NCBI RefSeq assembly: GCF_001423185.1
Contig: NZ_LMOB01000003.1
Location: 454,230 to 518,229, forward strand
Reading direction: 5' to 3'
Source: Plantibacter sp. Leaf314
Lineage (GTDB): Bacteria > Actinomycetota > Actinomycetes > Actinomycetales > Microbacteriaceae
DNA length: 64,000 nucleotides
Shown here: piece after piece, positions 19,578 to 30,002 of the stretch
Position numbering within the stretch: position 1 is the first letter of the stretch
Layout: every line of letters begins with the position of its first letter
Notes under the pieces: generated by a model
The model's database searches: none
Seen by the model: only the letters and a program-made list of their open reading frames with translations
Told to the model about the DNA's origin: nothing
Made by a program: the position numbers and the translations under genes

Positions 19578-20111
19578 ATGAACCGCACTCTCTCCGCCGC
19601 CGCACTCGTCCTCCTCGCCGTCGTCGCGCTGCCCACCGCAGCCAACGCCGTCGAGGGTGAGAGCTACGGACCCGGCAGCTGCAACTCGATCACGCCCGCG
19701 AGCGTCGCCCGGGGTGCAGCCGTCACCTACTCCTGCTCGGACTTCTGGGCGGCGAACCAGACCGTGTCGATCACCATCGACTCGTCGGCCGCAGGCGGAT
19801 CGACCCGCACGCTGTCGACCGTCGCCGACGCGGCCGGTGACATCGACGTCTCGATCGACACCGCAGCCGACCCCGCCGGCACCTACACGCTGACGGCCAC
19901 CCAGGGTGCCGTGAGCGACTCGTCCGACTTCACCGTGCTCGACCCGGCTGAGGCCGCTGCCGCCGCTGCGTCCGACCCGTCCGCCGGGGGCAACGCCCTC
20001 GCCGACACCGGCTTCGCCGGAACGGCCCTCCCGTGGGCCGCCGGAGGCCTCCTCGCCGTCGGTGCCGCAGCGCTCGGCACCGTCCTCGTGCGCCGCCGCC
20101 AGCAGGCCTGA
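19578..20111 (+). CDS. Secreted surface protein with LADTG sorting signal
   Basis: 177 aa. Signal peptide MNRTLSAAALVLLAVVALPTAANA, Cys-containing Ig-like domain (GPGSCNSITPASVARGAAVTYSCSDF), Ala-rich linker, then LADTG (a class E sortase motif), membrane helix and RRRQQA tail. Clear paralogue of the preceding gene: similar signal peptide, GP.C..ITP..V..G core and C-terminus. Probably cell-wall anchored; ligand unknown. No sortase gene is in the window. Confidence 0.85.
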   Translation: MNRTLSAAALVLLAVVALPTAANAVEGESYGPGSCNSITPASVARGAAVTYSCSDFWAANQTVSITIDSSAAGGSTRTLSTVADAAGDIDVSIDTAADPAGTYTLTATQGAVSDSSDFTVLDPAEAAAAAASDPSAGGNALADTGFAGTALPWAAGGLLAVGAAALGTVLVRRRQQA

Positions 20112-20234
20112 GAGCACGGATCGGTCGGGCGTCGACGACGCCGCCCGATCGATCCGGTCCAGGATCGCCCGATTCTCGGAAGTGGCGAACAGCCGCTGAA
20201 AAATCGGCTATCCTAGACAAGGCCTTCGGGCCAT

Positions 20235-20308
<74 letters not shown>

Positions 20309-20314
20309 CAGCAA

Positions 20315-20357
20315 AGCCCGGTCAGATGAGTAATCATCCGACCGGGCTTCTCTGTTT
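20315..20357 (+). terminator. Rho-independent terminator of tRNA-Pro
   Basis: AGCCCGGTC-A-GATGA / loop GTAA / TCATC-C-GACCGGGCT, followed by TCTCTGTTT. Confidence 0.9.
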
Positions 20358-20416
20358 CCCAGGGATGGCGAACCGTCGAGCCGGCGGGTTGCACATCCCG
20401 CTACCCCGACAGCATT

Positions 20417-20459
20417 AGCCCGGTCAGACAAGCAATTGTCTGACCGGGCTTCTCTGTTT
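20417..20459 (+). terminator. Second, duplicated terminator
   Basis: AGCCCGGTCAGACAA / loop GCAA / TTGTCTGACCGGGCT, a perfect 15-bp stem, then TTCTCTGTTT. Upper-stem bases differ from the first copy but stay paired. Confidence 0.88.
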
Positions 20460-20489
20460 CCCAGGGATGGCGAACCGCCAAGCCGCTCC

Positions 20490-20554
20490 GGTCCCTGAGC
20501 TTGTCGAAGGGTGCTCCGTCCGACCCCGCCTCGGTCCCTGAGCCTGTCGAAGGG
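20490..20554 (+). repeat. Two dispersed 22-bp repeats
   Basis: Direct copies lie at 20490-20511 (CTTG variant) and 20533-20554 (consensus), just downstream of the metallophosphoesterase stop and after the duplicated tRNA-Pro terminators. Confidence 0.85.
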
Positions 20555-20575
20555 CGGCCTACGCCCCGAACCGCC

Positions 20576-21550
20576 TCAGACCGCGGTACGGCGGGGGAGC
20601 AGCGTCACGAGCGACGCCTCCGGGCGGCACGCGAAGCGGACCGGCGCGTAGATGGACGTCCCGAGGCCCGCCGACACGTTGAGGTACGCGGAGCGGAGCG
20701 CGTGACGCCACACGCTGAGCCCCTTCACCTGCTTGCGGGGGATGTCGCAGTTGGTCACCAGCGCGCCGTAGCCGGGCACGCAGACCTGCCCGCCGTGGGT
20801 GTGTCCGGCGAAGATGAACTGGGCCCCCTGCGTCACGAACGCGTCGAGCACGCGGCGGTACGGGGCGTGCATCACGCCGACCGTCACGGTGTGCGCCAGG
20901 GCGGGGTCGTCGGTCGAGAGGGTCTCCGCGTCGAGCCGCTCGTCGATGAGGGCCGTCAACGTGTCCAGGCGGTCGAAGTGCTTGTGCGGGTCGTCGACGC
21001 CGAAGAGGTCGAGTCGTGTCCCGCGGACGGTGATCTCGCCGACCGCGTTGTTGAGGTCCAGCCAGCCCAGGTCCTCCATGAAGAACCGCTCGAGCGCGCC
21101 GGTGTCGAGCGTCGTCGGGGAGACGTGCTTGGAGGAGGTCTGCGTGAAGTACTTGAACGGGTTCTTCGCGCTCGGACCGTAGTAGTCGTTCGAGCCGTGC
21201 ACGAACGCGCCGGGGACGCCGGCGAACACGGACAGCGCGGCACGGATGCCGTCGATGCCGTGCTCGTGGCCGAGGTTGTCGCCGGTGTTGATGACGACGT
21301 CCGGGCGGAGCTCGGCGAGCTCGCGCAACCAGGCCTGCTTGCGACGCTGCCACGGAGCCATGTGGAGGTCGGAGAGGTGGAGCACGGTGATCGGCTCGGC
21401 GTCCGGTGGCAGGACCGGAGCGGTCACCCGGCGGAGCGTGAAGGCGTTGCGTTCGACGAGGGACGCGTACCCGAAGGTGAGGGCGCCGAGGCCGGCCACG
21501 ACGGCCGCCGCGGTGCCGAGTCTGCCGCCGGTGCTCATGGGTGCCGCCAT
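20576..21550 (-). CDS. Membrane-anchored metallophosphoesterase
   Basis: 324 aa. An N-terminal hydrophobic segment (LGTAAAVVAGLGALTFGYASL) is followed by a calcineurin-like dinuclear metal domain: HLSDLHM, NTGDNLG, GSNDYYG (in place of GNHE) and GHTHGGQV. The family includes YkuE/YaeI-type phosphodiesterases acting on lipid or nucleotide phosphates; the substrate here is unknown. AAGGAG lies just before the ATG. It follows the PBP gene on the same strand after a strong terminator, so it has its own promoter. PBP and metallophosphoesterase genes are commonly adjacent in actinobacteria (family knowledge). Confidence 0.9.
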   Translation of the reverse strand: MAAPMSTGGRLGTAAAVVAGLGALTFGYASLVERNAFTLRRVTAPVLPPDAEPITVLHLSDLHMAPWQRRKQAWLRELAELRPDVVINTGDNLGHEHGIDGIRAALSVFAGVPGAFVHGSNDYYGPSAKNPFKYFTQTSSKHVSPTTLDTGALERFFMEDLGWLDLNNAVGEITVRGTRLDLFGVDDPHKHFDRLDTLTALIDERLDAETLSTDDPALAHTVTVGVMHAPYRRVLDAFVTQGAQFIFAGHTHGGQVCVPGYGALVTNCDIPRKQVKGLSVWRHALRSAYLNVSAGLGTSIYAPVRFACRPEASLVTLLPRRTAV

Positions 21551-21652
21551 CGATCGTCTCCTTCTCGGTCGTCGGGTGGTTCCGACCGTCCCCCGAGCGT
21601 ACCGGGTGCGCCCTCCGAGGACCCTCGGAGCGCCCGTCGTGGAAAACGCCGA

Positions 21653-21683
21653 AGGGCCCGGTCGGGATGTCCGACCGGGCCCT
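21653..21683 (-). terminator. Terminator of the PASTA penicillin-binding protein gene
   Basis: Perfect 13-bp stem AGGGCCCGGTCGG / loop GATGT / CCGACCGGGCCCT; on the minus strand it is followed shortly by TTTTCC. Confidence 0.85.
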
Positions 21684-21701
21684 CCTGGTTGACGCGAACC
21701 G

Positions 21702-24254
21702 CTAACAGCTGGTCTTGGAGACCGTCACGGTGACCTTGCCGTCCTTGCGCGCCGCCGTCCCCGCCGGGGGATCGACCCCCGTCACCTTCGGGGTCGTGGC
21801 TGCCGGATCGACCGCACACTTCTGGCCCACATTCGCGAACCCGGCGCTCTGGAGAGCCGCCTTGGCCTCGTCGTAACTCGCGGCGCCGCTCACGTCGGGG
21901 ACGGTCGCCAGGAGGCCGTTGCTGGTGTAGACGGTCACGATGGAGCCCTTCGGCACCGTACCCGAGGGGTTCGTGCTCGCGGCCTGGCCTGCCGGCAGCG
22001 CGGAGTCACCGGCGCCGCCGTTCGCGAAGCCGAAGCCGGCATCCTCGAGCAGCTTCTGCGCCTCTTCGATCGTCTTGCCTGCGACGTCGGGCACCTGGAC
22101 CGACTGGCCGTTGATCAGCGACGGATCCGGGTCGCCGAACGCCGAGCCGCCGAACTTGGCGTTGGCGGTCAACATGATCCGTGGCCAGATCTTGTGTCGG
22201 ATCGTGGCCACCTGGCCGGCGTCGAAGTACGTGCGGCGGAGGTTGACGTGGCCGGTCGCATTGAAGACACCGACGATCGTCGCGGCCTGGGTGCTGGCAC
22301 CGCTCATCCACGTGGCCTCGTTGTTGTCGGTCGTGCCCGTCTTGCCGATGAGCGGGATGCCGTCGCCGGTGCGCGACGAGCTCGTCGTGCCGCCGTTGAA
22401 GGTGGCCTGCAGGGCTACGTTGGCGGTGGCCGCGACGTTCGCCTCGAGGCCGACGCGGCAGTTGGCCGCCGGGACCGGGATCTCGGTGCCGTCGGGCTTC
22501 ACGACGCGGTCGATCGCGATCGGGTCGCAGGTGGTGCCGCCGGACGCGAAGGTCGCGAAGGCGGTCGCCATGCTGAGCGGCGCGACCTCGTTGGTACCGA
22601 GGACGGTCGCGGGGGACTGGAGCAGCGGCCCGCCGTCTGCGCGGTGGACGCCCATCGACTCGGCCGTCTTGCGGATGCCGCAGAGGTCGAGCTGCTTCGC
22701 CATCGCGATGAAGCCGGTGTTGATGGACAGCTTCGTCGACTGGAGTGCGGTGTACTGGCCACCGTTGCCACCCTCGTCGTTGCCGGGGTTCCAGTCGGAG
22801 CCGGCGTACACGGTGCCACCGTCGGCGCAGGAGTCCTTGAACGTGCCCCACGGCGATCGCTTGCGGCCGTCGACGCCCTCGTTCAGGCCGTGGCCTTCCT
22901 TGAGCCACTCGGCCAGCGTGAAGGTCTTGTACGTCGATCCGGGCTGGAAGCCGGTGGACCCGCCGTAGTCGACGTCGGTGTTGTAGTTGACGGCCGAGTA
23001 GTTCGACCCGAGGGCGAGGGTGTCCTCGTCGCTCGCATAGTCCTTGTTCTGCGCCATGGCGAGGATGCGCCCGGTTCCGGGCTGGACCGTCACCGCCACC
23101 GCGCCGATGTCGAGCTGGTCGCTCGCGTGCGGGATGTAGGCGTCGAGCGCGGTCTGTGCCGAGTACTGCAGGTCGAGGTCGAGGGTCGTGAACACGTCGT
23201 AGCCGCCGCGGTTGAAGGCGGCCCAGCGCTCGTCCTCGGTCGCACCGAAGATCGGGTTGTTCTGGAACACCCGCGTGACGTAGTCGCAGAAGTAGCCCGC
23301 TCCCGGGCTCACGTTCACGGCCGTGATGCACCCGGTGCTCGACGGCGTGATCGTCGGGGTGATGACCGTGACGATCGCCGCGTCGTACTGCTCCTGCGTG
23401 ATCTTCTTCTCGGCGAGCATCTTGCCGAGGATGTAGTCGCGCCGGTCCTTCGTCTTGCTGTAGCCGTCGGCCGCGCCGTTCACCTCGTTCTCGGGCTGGT
23501 CGAAGCGCAGGTTCGACGGGTTGTTCACCACGGCGAGCAGCGTCGCCGCCTGCTCGAGGGTGAGGTTCGCCGCCGTCGTGTTGAAGTAGTAGTTGGCGGC
23601 GGCCTCGATGCCGTACACGCGCCCGCCGAAGCCGGTGATGTTCAGGTAGCCGCGCAGGATGTCCTGCTTGCCGTAGCGCTTCTCCAGGCCGATGGCCATG
23701 CGCATCTCCTTGAGCTTGCGCTCCGGAGTCGTCTTCGTCGCCTCTTCGTACGCGGCCTTCATCTTGGCCTCGTCGGTGATGGCCTCGGCCTTCTGCACGA
23801 GCACGTTCTTCACGTACTGCTGCGTGATCGACGAACCACCCTGCAGATCGCGCCCCGTCGCGCTGATCGCGACGGCTCGGATCGTTCCCGTGAGGTCGAC
23901 GCCGCCGTGCTCGTAGAAGCGCGGGTCTTCAGCAGCGATCGCCGCGTCCTTGACGAACTGGTTGATCTGGTCCCAGCCCACCTCGATGCGGTTCTGCTGG
24001 TAGAAGGACGCGAGCAGCTGCGGGTTGCCCGCACTGTCGGTCGCGTAGATGTTGGACTTCTGCGCCAGCTCGTCGAGGGCCAGGTAGTCGGGGAGACCGT
24101 CGAACACGTTGATCGTGCTGTTGGTCGCGATCCCGGTGACGGCGAGGGCCGGCGTGACCGTCGCGGTGACGAGGACACCCGCCGCGACGCTCAGCCCGAG
24201 GAAGCCCAGGAGGCCGCCGAGCACACCGGTGGCCGTGCGATGTTGTTGAGGCAT
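21702..24254 (-). CDS. Class A penicillin-binding protein with two PASTA domains
   Basis: 850-aa bifunctional peptidoglycan synthase. One membrane helix (residues about 12-38); glycosyltransferase family 51 domain with AAEDPRFYEHGG (catalytic Glu109) and GGSSITQQYVKN (139-150); transpeptidase with STYK (Ser440), SIN (510-512) and KTG (638-640). Two C-terminal PASTA domains (about 720-781 and 784-848; PDVAGKTIEEAQ, PDVSGAASYDEAK), which in relatives bind muropeptides or beta-lactams. TAGCAT six bases before the ATG marks a leaderless promoter. Paralogous to the next gene upstream, close to colinear through residue 700. Confidence 0.95.
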   Translation of the reverse strand: MPQQHRTATGVLGGLLGFLGLSVAAGVLVTATVTPALAVTGIATNSTINVFDGLPDYLALDELAQKSNIYATDSAGNPQLLASFYQQNRIEVGWDQINQFVKDAAIAAEDPRFYEHGGVDLTGTIRAVAISATGRDLQGGSSITQQYVKNVLVQKAEAITDEAKMKAAYEEATKTTPERKLKEMRMAIGLEKRYGKQDILRGYLNITGFGGRVYGIEAAANYYFNTTAANLTLEQAATLLAVVNNPSNLRFDQPENEVNGAADGYSKTKDRRDYILGKMLAEKKITQEQYDAAIVTVITPTITPSSTGCITAVNVSPGAGYFCDYVTRVFQNNPIFGATEDERWAAFNRGGYDVFTTLDLDLQYSAQTALDAYIPHASDQLDIGAVAVTVQPGTGRILAMAQNKDYASDEDTLALGSNYSAVNYNTDVDYGGSTGFQPGSTYKTFTLAEWLKEGHGLNEGVDGRKRSPWGTFKDSCADGGTVYAGSDWNPGNDEGGNGGQYTALQSTKLSINTGFIAMAKQLDLCGIRKTAESMGVHRADGGPLLQSPATVLGTNEVAPLSMATAFATFASGGTTCDPIAIDRVVKPDGTEIPVPAANCRVGLEANVAATANVALQATFNGGTTSSSRTGDGIPLIGKTGTTDNNEATWMSGASTQAATIVGVFNATGHVNLRRTYFDAGQVATIRHKIWPRIMLTANAKFGGSAFGDPDPSLINGQSVQVPDVAGKTIEEAQKLLEDAGFGFANGGAGDSALPAGQAASTNPSGTVPKGSIVTVYTSNGLLATVPDVSGAASYDEAKAALQSAGFANVGQKCAVDPAATTPKVTGVDPPAGTAARKDGKVTVTVSKTSC

Positions 24255-24260
24255 GGATCG

Positions 24261-24266
24261 ATGCTA
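24261..24266 (-). promoter_or_regulatory. Leaderless -10 of PASTA PBP gene
   Basis: Minus-strand TAGCAT, then CGATCC (6 bases), then ATG at 24254. The paralogue has TACCTT-CGATCCT-ATG, so the discriminator is conserved between the copies. Confidence 0.55.
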
Positions 24267-24374
24267 AGCGACATTCCTGAAAAAGGCCCGCTCAGAGCGA
24301 CGTCGAAACCCGATCGTTGTCGGGCCGGCGGCGGGAGGTCGGGAAGCCGACCGCCCCGCCCGCCGTCCGTCCGA

Positions 24375-26717
24375 TCAATCCGGAGGGCCGTTGCCGGTGC
24401 CGTTCCCGGTGCCGTTGTTGCCGTTCCCGGGCGCGGCCGGCTCACCGGGTTCACCCGTGCCGCCGGTGCCGCCCTCGTCGCCCGGTGCCGGTGTCGGCGC
24501 CTGGGTGGGTGCCTGCGTCGGGTCGGCGGTCGGTGCTGGCGACGGGGTCGCATCCTCTCCGCTGCCACCTGATCCGTCGCCCTGCAGCGTGGCGCGGTCG
24601 GCCTCAGGGAAGTCGCCACCCGGATACTTCGCCAGGGCGGCCGTCATGATCTCCGGCCAGATGAGGTGGCGCATCGACGCGACCTGCGTGCCGTCGATGT
24701 AGGTGTCGCGGAGGTTGACGTGCCCGGAGACGTTGAACGTGCCGACGACCGTCGCGACGGTCGTGCTCGCGCCGCTCATCCAGGTCGCCTCGGCGTTGTC
24801 GGTCGTCCCGGTCTTGCCGATCAGTTCGCCGACCCCGTCGGTGCGGCTGCCGGAGGCCGAGGCGGTGCCGTTCGACACCACCCCCTGGAGGACGTCGTCG
24901 GCGGCGGCCGCCACCTTGGCGTCGACGGACTGGCGGCAGTTCGCCGAGGGGACCTCGGCGGTCGAGCCGTCGGGCTTCGTGATCGAGTCGATGGCGATCG
25001 GGTCGCAGGTCTTGCCGCCGGCGGCGAGGGTCGCGAACGCCGTCGCCATGCTCAACGGAGCGACCTCGTTCGTGCCGAGCACCGTGGCCGGGGAGTTGTT
25101 CAGCGGTGCTCCGTCGGCGCGGTGCACGCCCATCGACTCGGCCGTCTTGCTGATGTCGCAGAGGTCGAGTTCCTGCGCCATCGCGATGAAGGCCGTGTTG
25201 ATCGACTGTTGCGTGGCCCGACGGACCGTGTACGAACCGGATTCACCCTCGTCGTTCCGTGGGCTCCATCCGGCCTCGGCCTGTTCCGTCCCGCCCGGCA
25301 CACAACTGTTGGTGAAGGTGCCCCAGTCGGATCGGCGGTTCGCGTTGATCGACTCGTTCACACCCTTGCCCGCCTTCAGCCAGTCGGTGAGGGTGAAGAT
25401 CTTGTACGTCGACCCGGGCTGGAACCCGGCCGATCCGCCGTAGGCCTGATCGGTGTTGTAGTTGATGGCGCTGTAGTTGGCGCCCGTCGCGAGCACGTCG
25501 GGGTCCTGTGAGTAGTCCTTGTTCTGCGCCATCGCGAGGATGCGTCCCGAACCGGGCTGCACGCTCACCGAGACGGCGCCGAGGTCGGCCTCGGTGGTGG
25601 TCTTCGGCACGTACTCGTCGATCGCGGCCTGTGATGCGCCCTGCAGATCGAGGTCGAGGGTCGTGAAGACGCTGTACCCGCCGCGCTTGAAGTTCGTCCA
25701 GCGCTCCTCCTGGGTGGCACCGAAGATCTCGTTGTTCTGCAGCACATTGGTGACGTAGTCGCAGAAGTAGGCCGCCGACGCGGCAGCCGAGCAGCCGGTG
25801 ACCGGCGGCACGATCGTCGGTGTCACCGGCACCGCGATGGCGGCGTCATGCTGCTCCTGGGAGATCTTCGCCTCCTTGAGCATCTGGTCGAGGACGTAGT
25901 CCCGGCGGGTCTTCGTCAGGGCGTATCCGTTCGCGGCCCCGTTGTCGGCGTTGTCCGGTCTGTCGATGCGGAGGTTCTCGGGGTTGTTGACGATCGCGAG
26001 GAGCGTCGCCGCCTGTTCCAGGGTGAGGTTCGCGGCGGTGGTGTTGAAGTAGTAGTTCGCGGCGGCCTCGATCCCGTAGACCCGACCGCCGAACCCGGAG
26101 ATGTTGAGGTACCCGCGGAGGATGTCCTCCTTGCCGTACGTCTTCTCCAGACCGATCGCGAGCCGCATCTCCTTGAGCTTGCGCTCCGGGGTCGTGGCCG
26201 TCGCCTCCTCGTAGGCCTTCTTGCTCTCGGCCGCATCGGGGATCGCCTCGGCCTTCTGCACGAGCACGTTCTTCACGTACTGCTGCGTGATCGAGGAGCC
26301 ACCCTGCGTGGACCCGCCGGCGGCGTTGTTGACCACGGCGCGGACCGTGCCCGCGAGGTCGATGCCGCCGTGGTCGAAGAAGCGCGGGTCTTCGGCCGAG
26401 ACGGCCGCGTCCTTCGCGAACTGGGAGATCTGGTCCCAGCTGTCCTCGATGCGGTTCTGGTCGTAGAAGGAGGCGAGGAGCACCGGGTTGCCGGCGGAGT
26501 CCTTCGCGTAGATGCTCGACTTCTGGGCGAGCGAGTCGAGCTGGAGGTAGTCGGGGAGACCGTCGAAGACGGTGATGCCCGTGGACGTGGCGAGGCCCGT
26601 CATCGCGATGGCGGGGGTGACCGCAGCGGTCGCGAGGACACCGGCGGCGACACTCAGGCCGACGAAGCCGAGGACGCTCTGCACGACCGTCTTCGCGGGG
26701 GTACGTGGTTCAGGCAT
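24375..26717 (-). CDS. Class A penicillin-binding protein with low-complexity tail
   Basis: 780-aa paralogue of the neighbouring PBP. Single N-terminal helix, GT51 with AAEDPRFFDHGG (Glu109) and GGSSITQQYVKN, transpeptidase STYK (Ser436), SIN (505-507), KTG (635-637). In place of PASTA domains it ends in about 65 residues rich in Pro, Ala, Thr, Gly and Asn (TQAPTQAPTPAP; GNGNNGTGNGTGNG). TACCTT lies seven bases before the ATG. All catalytic motifs are intact in both copies, so both are probably active; the tails imply different localisation or regulation. Confidence 0.95.
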   Translation of the reverse strand: MPEPRTPAKTVVQSVLGFVGLSVAAGVLATAAVTPAIAMTGLATSTGITVFDGLPDYLQLDSLAQKSSIYAKDSAGNPVLLASFYDQNRIEDSWDQISQFAKDAAVSAEDPRFFDHGGIDLAGTVRAVVNNAAGGSTQGGSSITQQYVKNVLVQKAEAIPDAAESKKAYEEATATTPERKLKEMRLAIGLEKTYGKEDILRGYLNISGFGGRVYGIEAAANYYFNTTAANLTLEQAATLLAIVNNPENLRIDRPDNADNGAANGYALTKTRRDYVLDQMLKEAKISQEQHDAAIAVPVTPTIVPPVTGCSAAASAAYFCDYVTNVLQNNEIFGATQEERWTNFKRGGYSVFTTLDLDLQGASQAAIDEYVPKTTTEADLGAVSVSVQPGSGRILAMAQNKDYSQDPDVLATGANYSAINYNTDQAYGGSAGFQPGSTYKIFTLTDWLKAGKGVNESINANRRSDWGTFTNSCVPGGTEQAEAGWSPRNDEGESGSYTVRRATQQSINTAFIAMAQELDLCDISKTAESMGVHRADGAPLNNSPATVLGTNEVAPLSMATAFATLAAGGKTCDPIAIDSITKPDGSTAEVPSANCRQSVDAKVAAAADDVLQGVVSNGTASASGSRTDGVGELIGKTGTTDNAEATWMSGASTTVATVVGTFNVSGHVNLRDTYIDGTQVASMRHLIWPEIMTAALAKYPGGDFPEADRATLQGDGSGGSGEDATPSPAPTADPTQAPTQAPTPAPGDEGGTGGTGEPGEPAAPGNGNNGTGNGTGNGPPD

Positions 26718-26825
26718 AGGATCGAAGGTAAGCGGGGAAACTGTGAGCGAGCTTCACCCGGTGTTCGCCACGTCCGTCCCCTGCGCATCCGCCTCACTGT
26801 GTGGAGCGCCCGATCGAGGAGAGAC

Positions 26826-26981
26826 ATGACCCGCTGGGAGTACCTCACCACGCCGTTGATGATCCACAACACGGCAGCCATCCTGAACAACTGGGGCGGG
26901 GACGGCTGGGAACTCGTCCAGGTCGTCACCGGTCCCGAGGGCGGCCTCGTCGCCTACCTCAAACGACCCATCGCCGACTGA
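26826..26981 (+). CDS. Small DUF4177-type protein
   Basis: 51 aa: a short WEYLTTPL...ILNNWGGDGWELVQVV protein, the one-domain DUF4177 pattern (aromatic-rich start, then LN-x-x-G-x-x-GWELV). Function unknown. GAGGAGAG precedes the ATG. It lies 23 bases before the RidA gene and is probably cotranscribed with it. In actinobacteria DUF4177 and RidA genes are often adjacent (family knowledge). Confidence 0.82.
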   Translation: MTRWEYLTTPLMIHNTAAILNNWGGDGWELVQVVTGPEGGLVAYLKRPIAD

Positions 26982-27004
26982 CCGCACGCCCCGGAGGAGC
27001 CCCC

Positions 27005-27475
27005 ATGTCCCAGATCGCCGATCGACTCGCCGAGCTCGACATCACCCTGCCCACCGTCGTCCCGCCCGTGGCCGCGTACGTCCCCGCGGTCGTCTCCGGC
27101 GACCACGTCTTCACCTCCGGTCAACTGCCGATGACCGACGGCAAGCTCCCGGCCACCGGCAAGGTCGGTGAGGGCGACGGCCTCGTCTCGCCAGCGGACG
27201 CGAAGGCGTACGCCCGCACCTGTGCCCTCAACGCGCTCGCCGCGGTGGAGAGCCAGATCGGTTCGCTCGACCGCGTCACCCGTATCGTGAAGGTCGTCGG
27301 CTTCGTCGCCTCCGACCCGGCGTTCACCGGCCAGCCCGGCGTGATCAACGGTGCTTCCGAGGTCCTCGGCGAGATCTTCGGCGACCTCGGCGTGCACGCC
27401 CGTTCGGCTGTCGGCGTCGCGGTCCTCCCGCTCGACTCGCCGGTCGAGGTGGAGCTCATCGTCGAATTCGCCTAG
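27005..27475 (+). CDS. RidA family (YjgF/Rid) protein
   Basis: 156 aa from the ATG at 27005 (GGAGGAG upstream). Rid proteins are small trimers that deaminate reactive enamine/imine intermediates of amino-acid metabolism. The Rid fold pattern is visible (AYVPAVVSGDHVFTSGQLPM; VTRIVKVVGFVASDPAF; HARSAVGVAVLPLDSPVEVELIVEF). The catalytic Arg of canonical RidA is replaced around HARSAVGVAVLPL by a form typical of other Rid subgroups, where activity is less clear. Confidence 0.88.
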   Translation: MSQIADRLAELDITLPTVVPPVAAYVPAVVSGDHVFTSGQLPMTDGKLPATGKVGEGDGLVSPADAKAYARTCALNALAAVESQIGSLDRVTRIVKVVGFVASDPAFTGQPGVINGASEVLGEIFGDLGVHARSAVGVAVLPLDSPVEVELIVEFA

Positions 27476-27496
27476 CGAGTCCCTGCGTCGACGCAC

Positions 27497-27533
27497 GAGA
27501 GCCGGATGGAATCAGCGATTCCGTCCGGCTCTC
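27497..27533. terminator. Bidirectional terminator between ridA and acs
   Basis: 17-bp stem GAGAGCCGGATGGAATC / loop AGC / GATTCCGTCCGGCTCTC with one T-G wobble, between convergent genes. Confidence 0.85.
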
Positions 27534-27550
27534 GTACTTGGAGCACTCGC

Positions 27551-29542
<1,992 letters not shown>

Positions 29543-29618
29543 CGTGTGTCTCTCGCTCCCTTGCGAATCCGCGTTCTGACCTGTCCGCGCGTCGGCGGCC
29601 GGGTCCGTGCCATGCACG

Positions 29619-29624
29619 AGCGTA
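29619..29624 (-). promoter_or_regulatory. Candidate -10 of acsA
   Basis: Minus-strand TACGCT about 75 bases upstream of the chosen ATG. No clear -35. Confidence 0.4.
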
Positions 29625-29734
29625 GCGCGTTCTCGGTTGCGGATTTGTCACTCATCCGAACAAACTCCGGCGACCAGTCTGTGAATGATCTGGGCATGGT
29701 AGGGAAACCACTCGATCTGGGGCCATCGGAATGC

Positions 29735-29762
29735 TTGTGTTCCGGGTCGACTGGCGTACACT
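29735..29762 (+). promoter_or_regulatory. Promoter of the 6C RNA
   Basis: TTGTGT (29735-29740), 16 bases, TACACT (29757-29762) with a GCG extension in front. Transcription would start near 29769. A palindrome CGAATA-CT-TATTCG (29773-29786) lies at the expected start and could be an operator. Confidence 0.6.
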
Positions 29763-29768
29763 TGAACC

Positions 29769-29868
29769 CGGCCGAATACTTATTCGTGCATGCAGTGCCA
29801 GCGATTCCCCCCAATCCGGCACTGCAGAGGCGGCACCCATTCCCCCCAATGGGTGCCGCCTTCTTCTG
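29769..29868 (+). ncRNA. 6C small RNA (two C6-loop hairpins)
   Basis: About 100 nt with its own promoter and terminator and no reading frame. Hairpin 1: TGCAGTGCC...GGCACTGCA (29791-29826) enclosing GATT-CCCCCC-AATC. Hairpin 2: GGCGGCACCCATT-CCCCCC-AATGGGTGCCGCC (29829-29860), followed by TTCTTCTGTC, also the terminator. Two hairpins each with six C in the apical loop define the actinobacterial 6C RNA family (Rfam '6C'; mycobacterial B11). In mycobacteria the C-rich loops pair with G-rich stretches of mRNAs near ribosome sites. Targets here are unknown. Confidence 0.9.
29829..29868 (+). terminator. Terminator hairpin of the 6C RNA
   Basis: 13-bp perfect stem with CCCCCC loop and a pyrimidine-rich 3' tail (TTCTTCTGTC). 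Confidence 0.8.
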
Positions 29869-29950
29869 TCTCCGGCGGTCACGCGCTCGAGCGGGTGATC
29901 TCGCGCCATGTTGCCCGGAATCGGACGCCGACGCCCTGGGTCATGCAAGA

Positions 29951-29986
29951 ACGCCCGCGCCTCCGGGAATCCGGTGGCACGGGCGT
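29951..29986 (-). terminator. Terminator of the nucleoside/ribose operon
   Basis: ACGCCCG-C-GCC ... GGC-A-CGGGCGT with an inner CCGG-GAAT-CCGG stem; the minus-strand continuation is TCTTGCATG. It lies 17 bases beyond the rbsK stop. Confidence 0.65.
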
Positions 29987-30002
29987 CCTGACAGGCTGCA
30001 GC

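Noticed and set aside
20386..20408. Possible second tRNA-Pro
   Set aside because: Only the T-arm/acceptor 3' part is repeated and the T arm is degenerate; no 5' half or anticodon.
21940..24572. Long plus-strand open frames opposite the PBP genes
   Set aside because: Shadow frames of the PBP coding strand; low-complexity Arg/Val/Leu composition and no domain.
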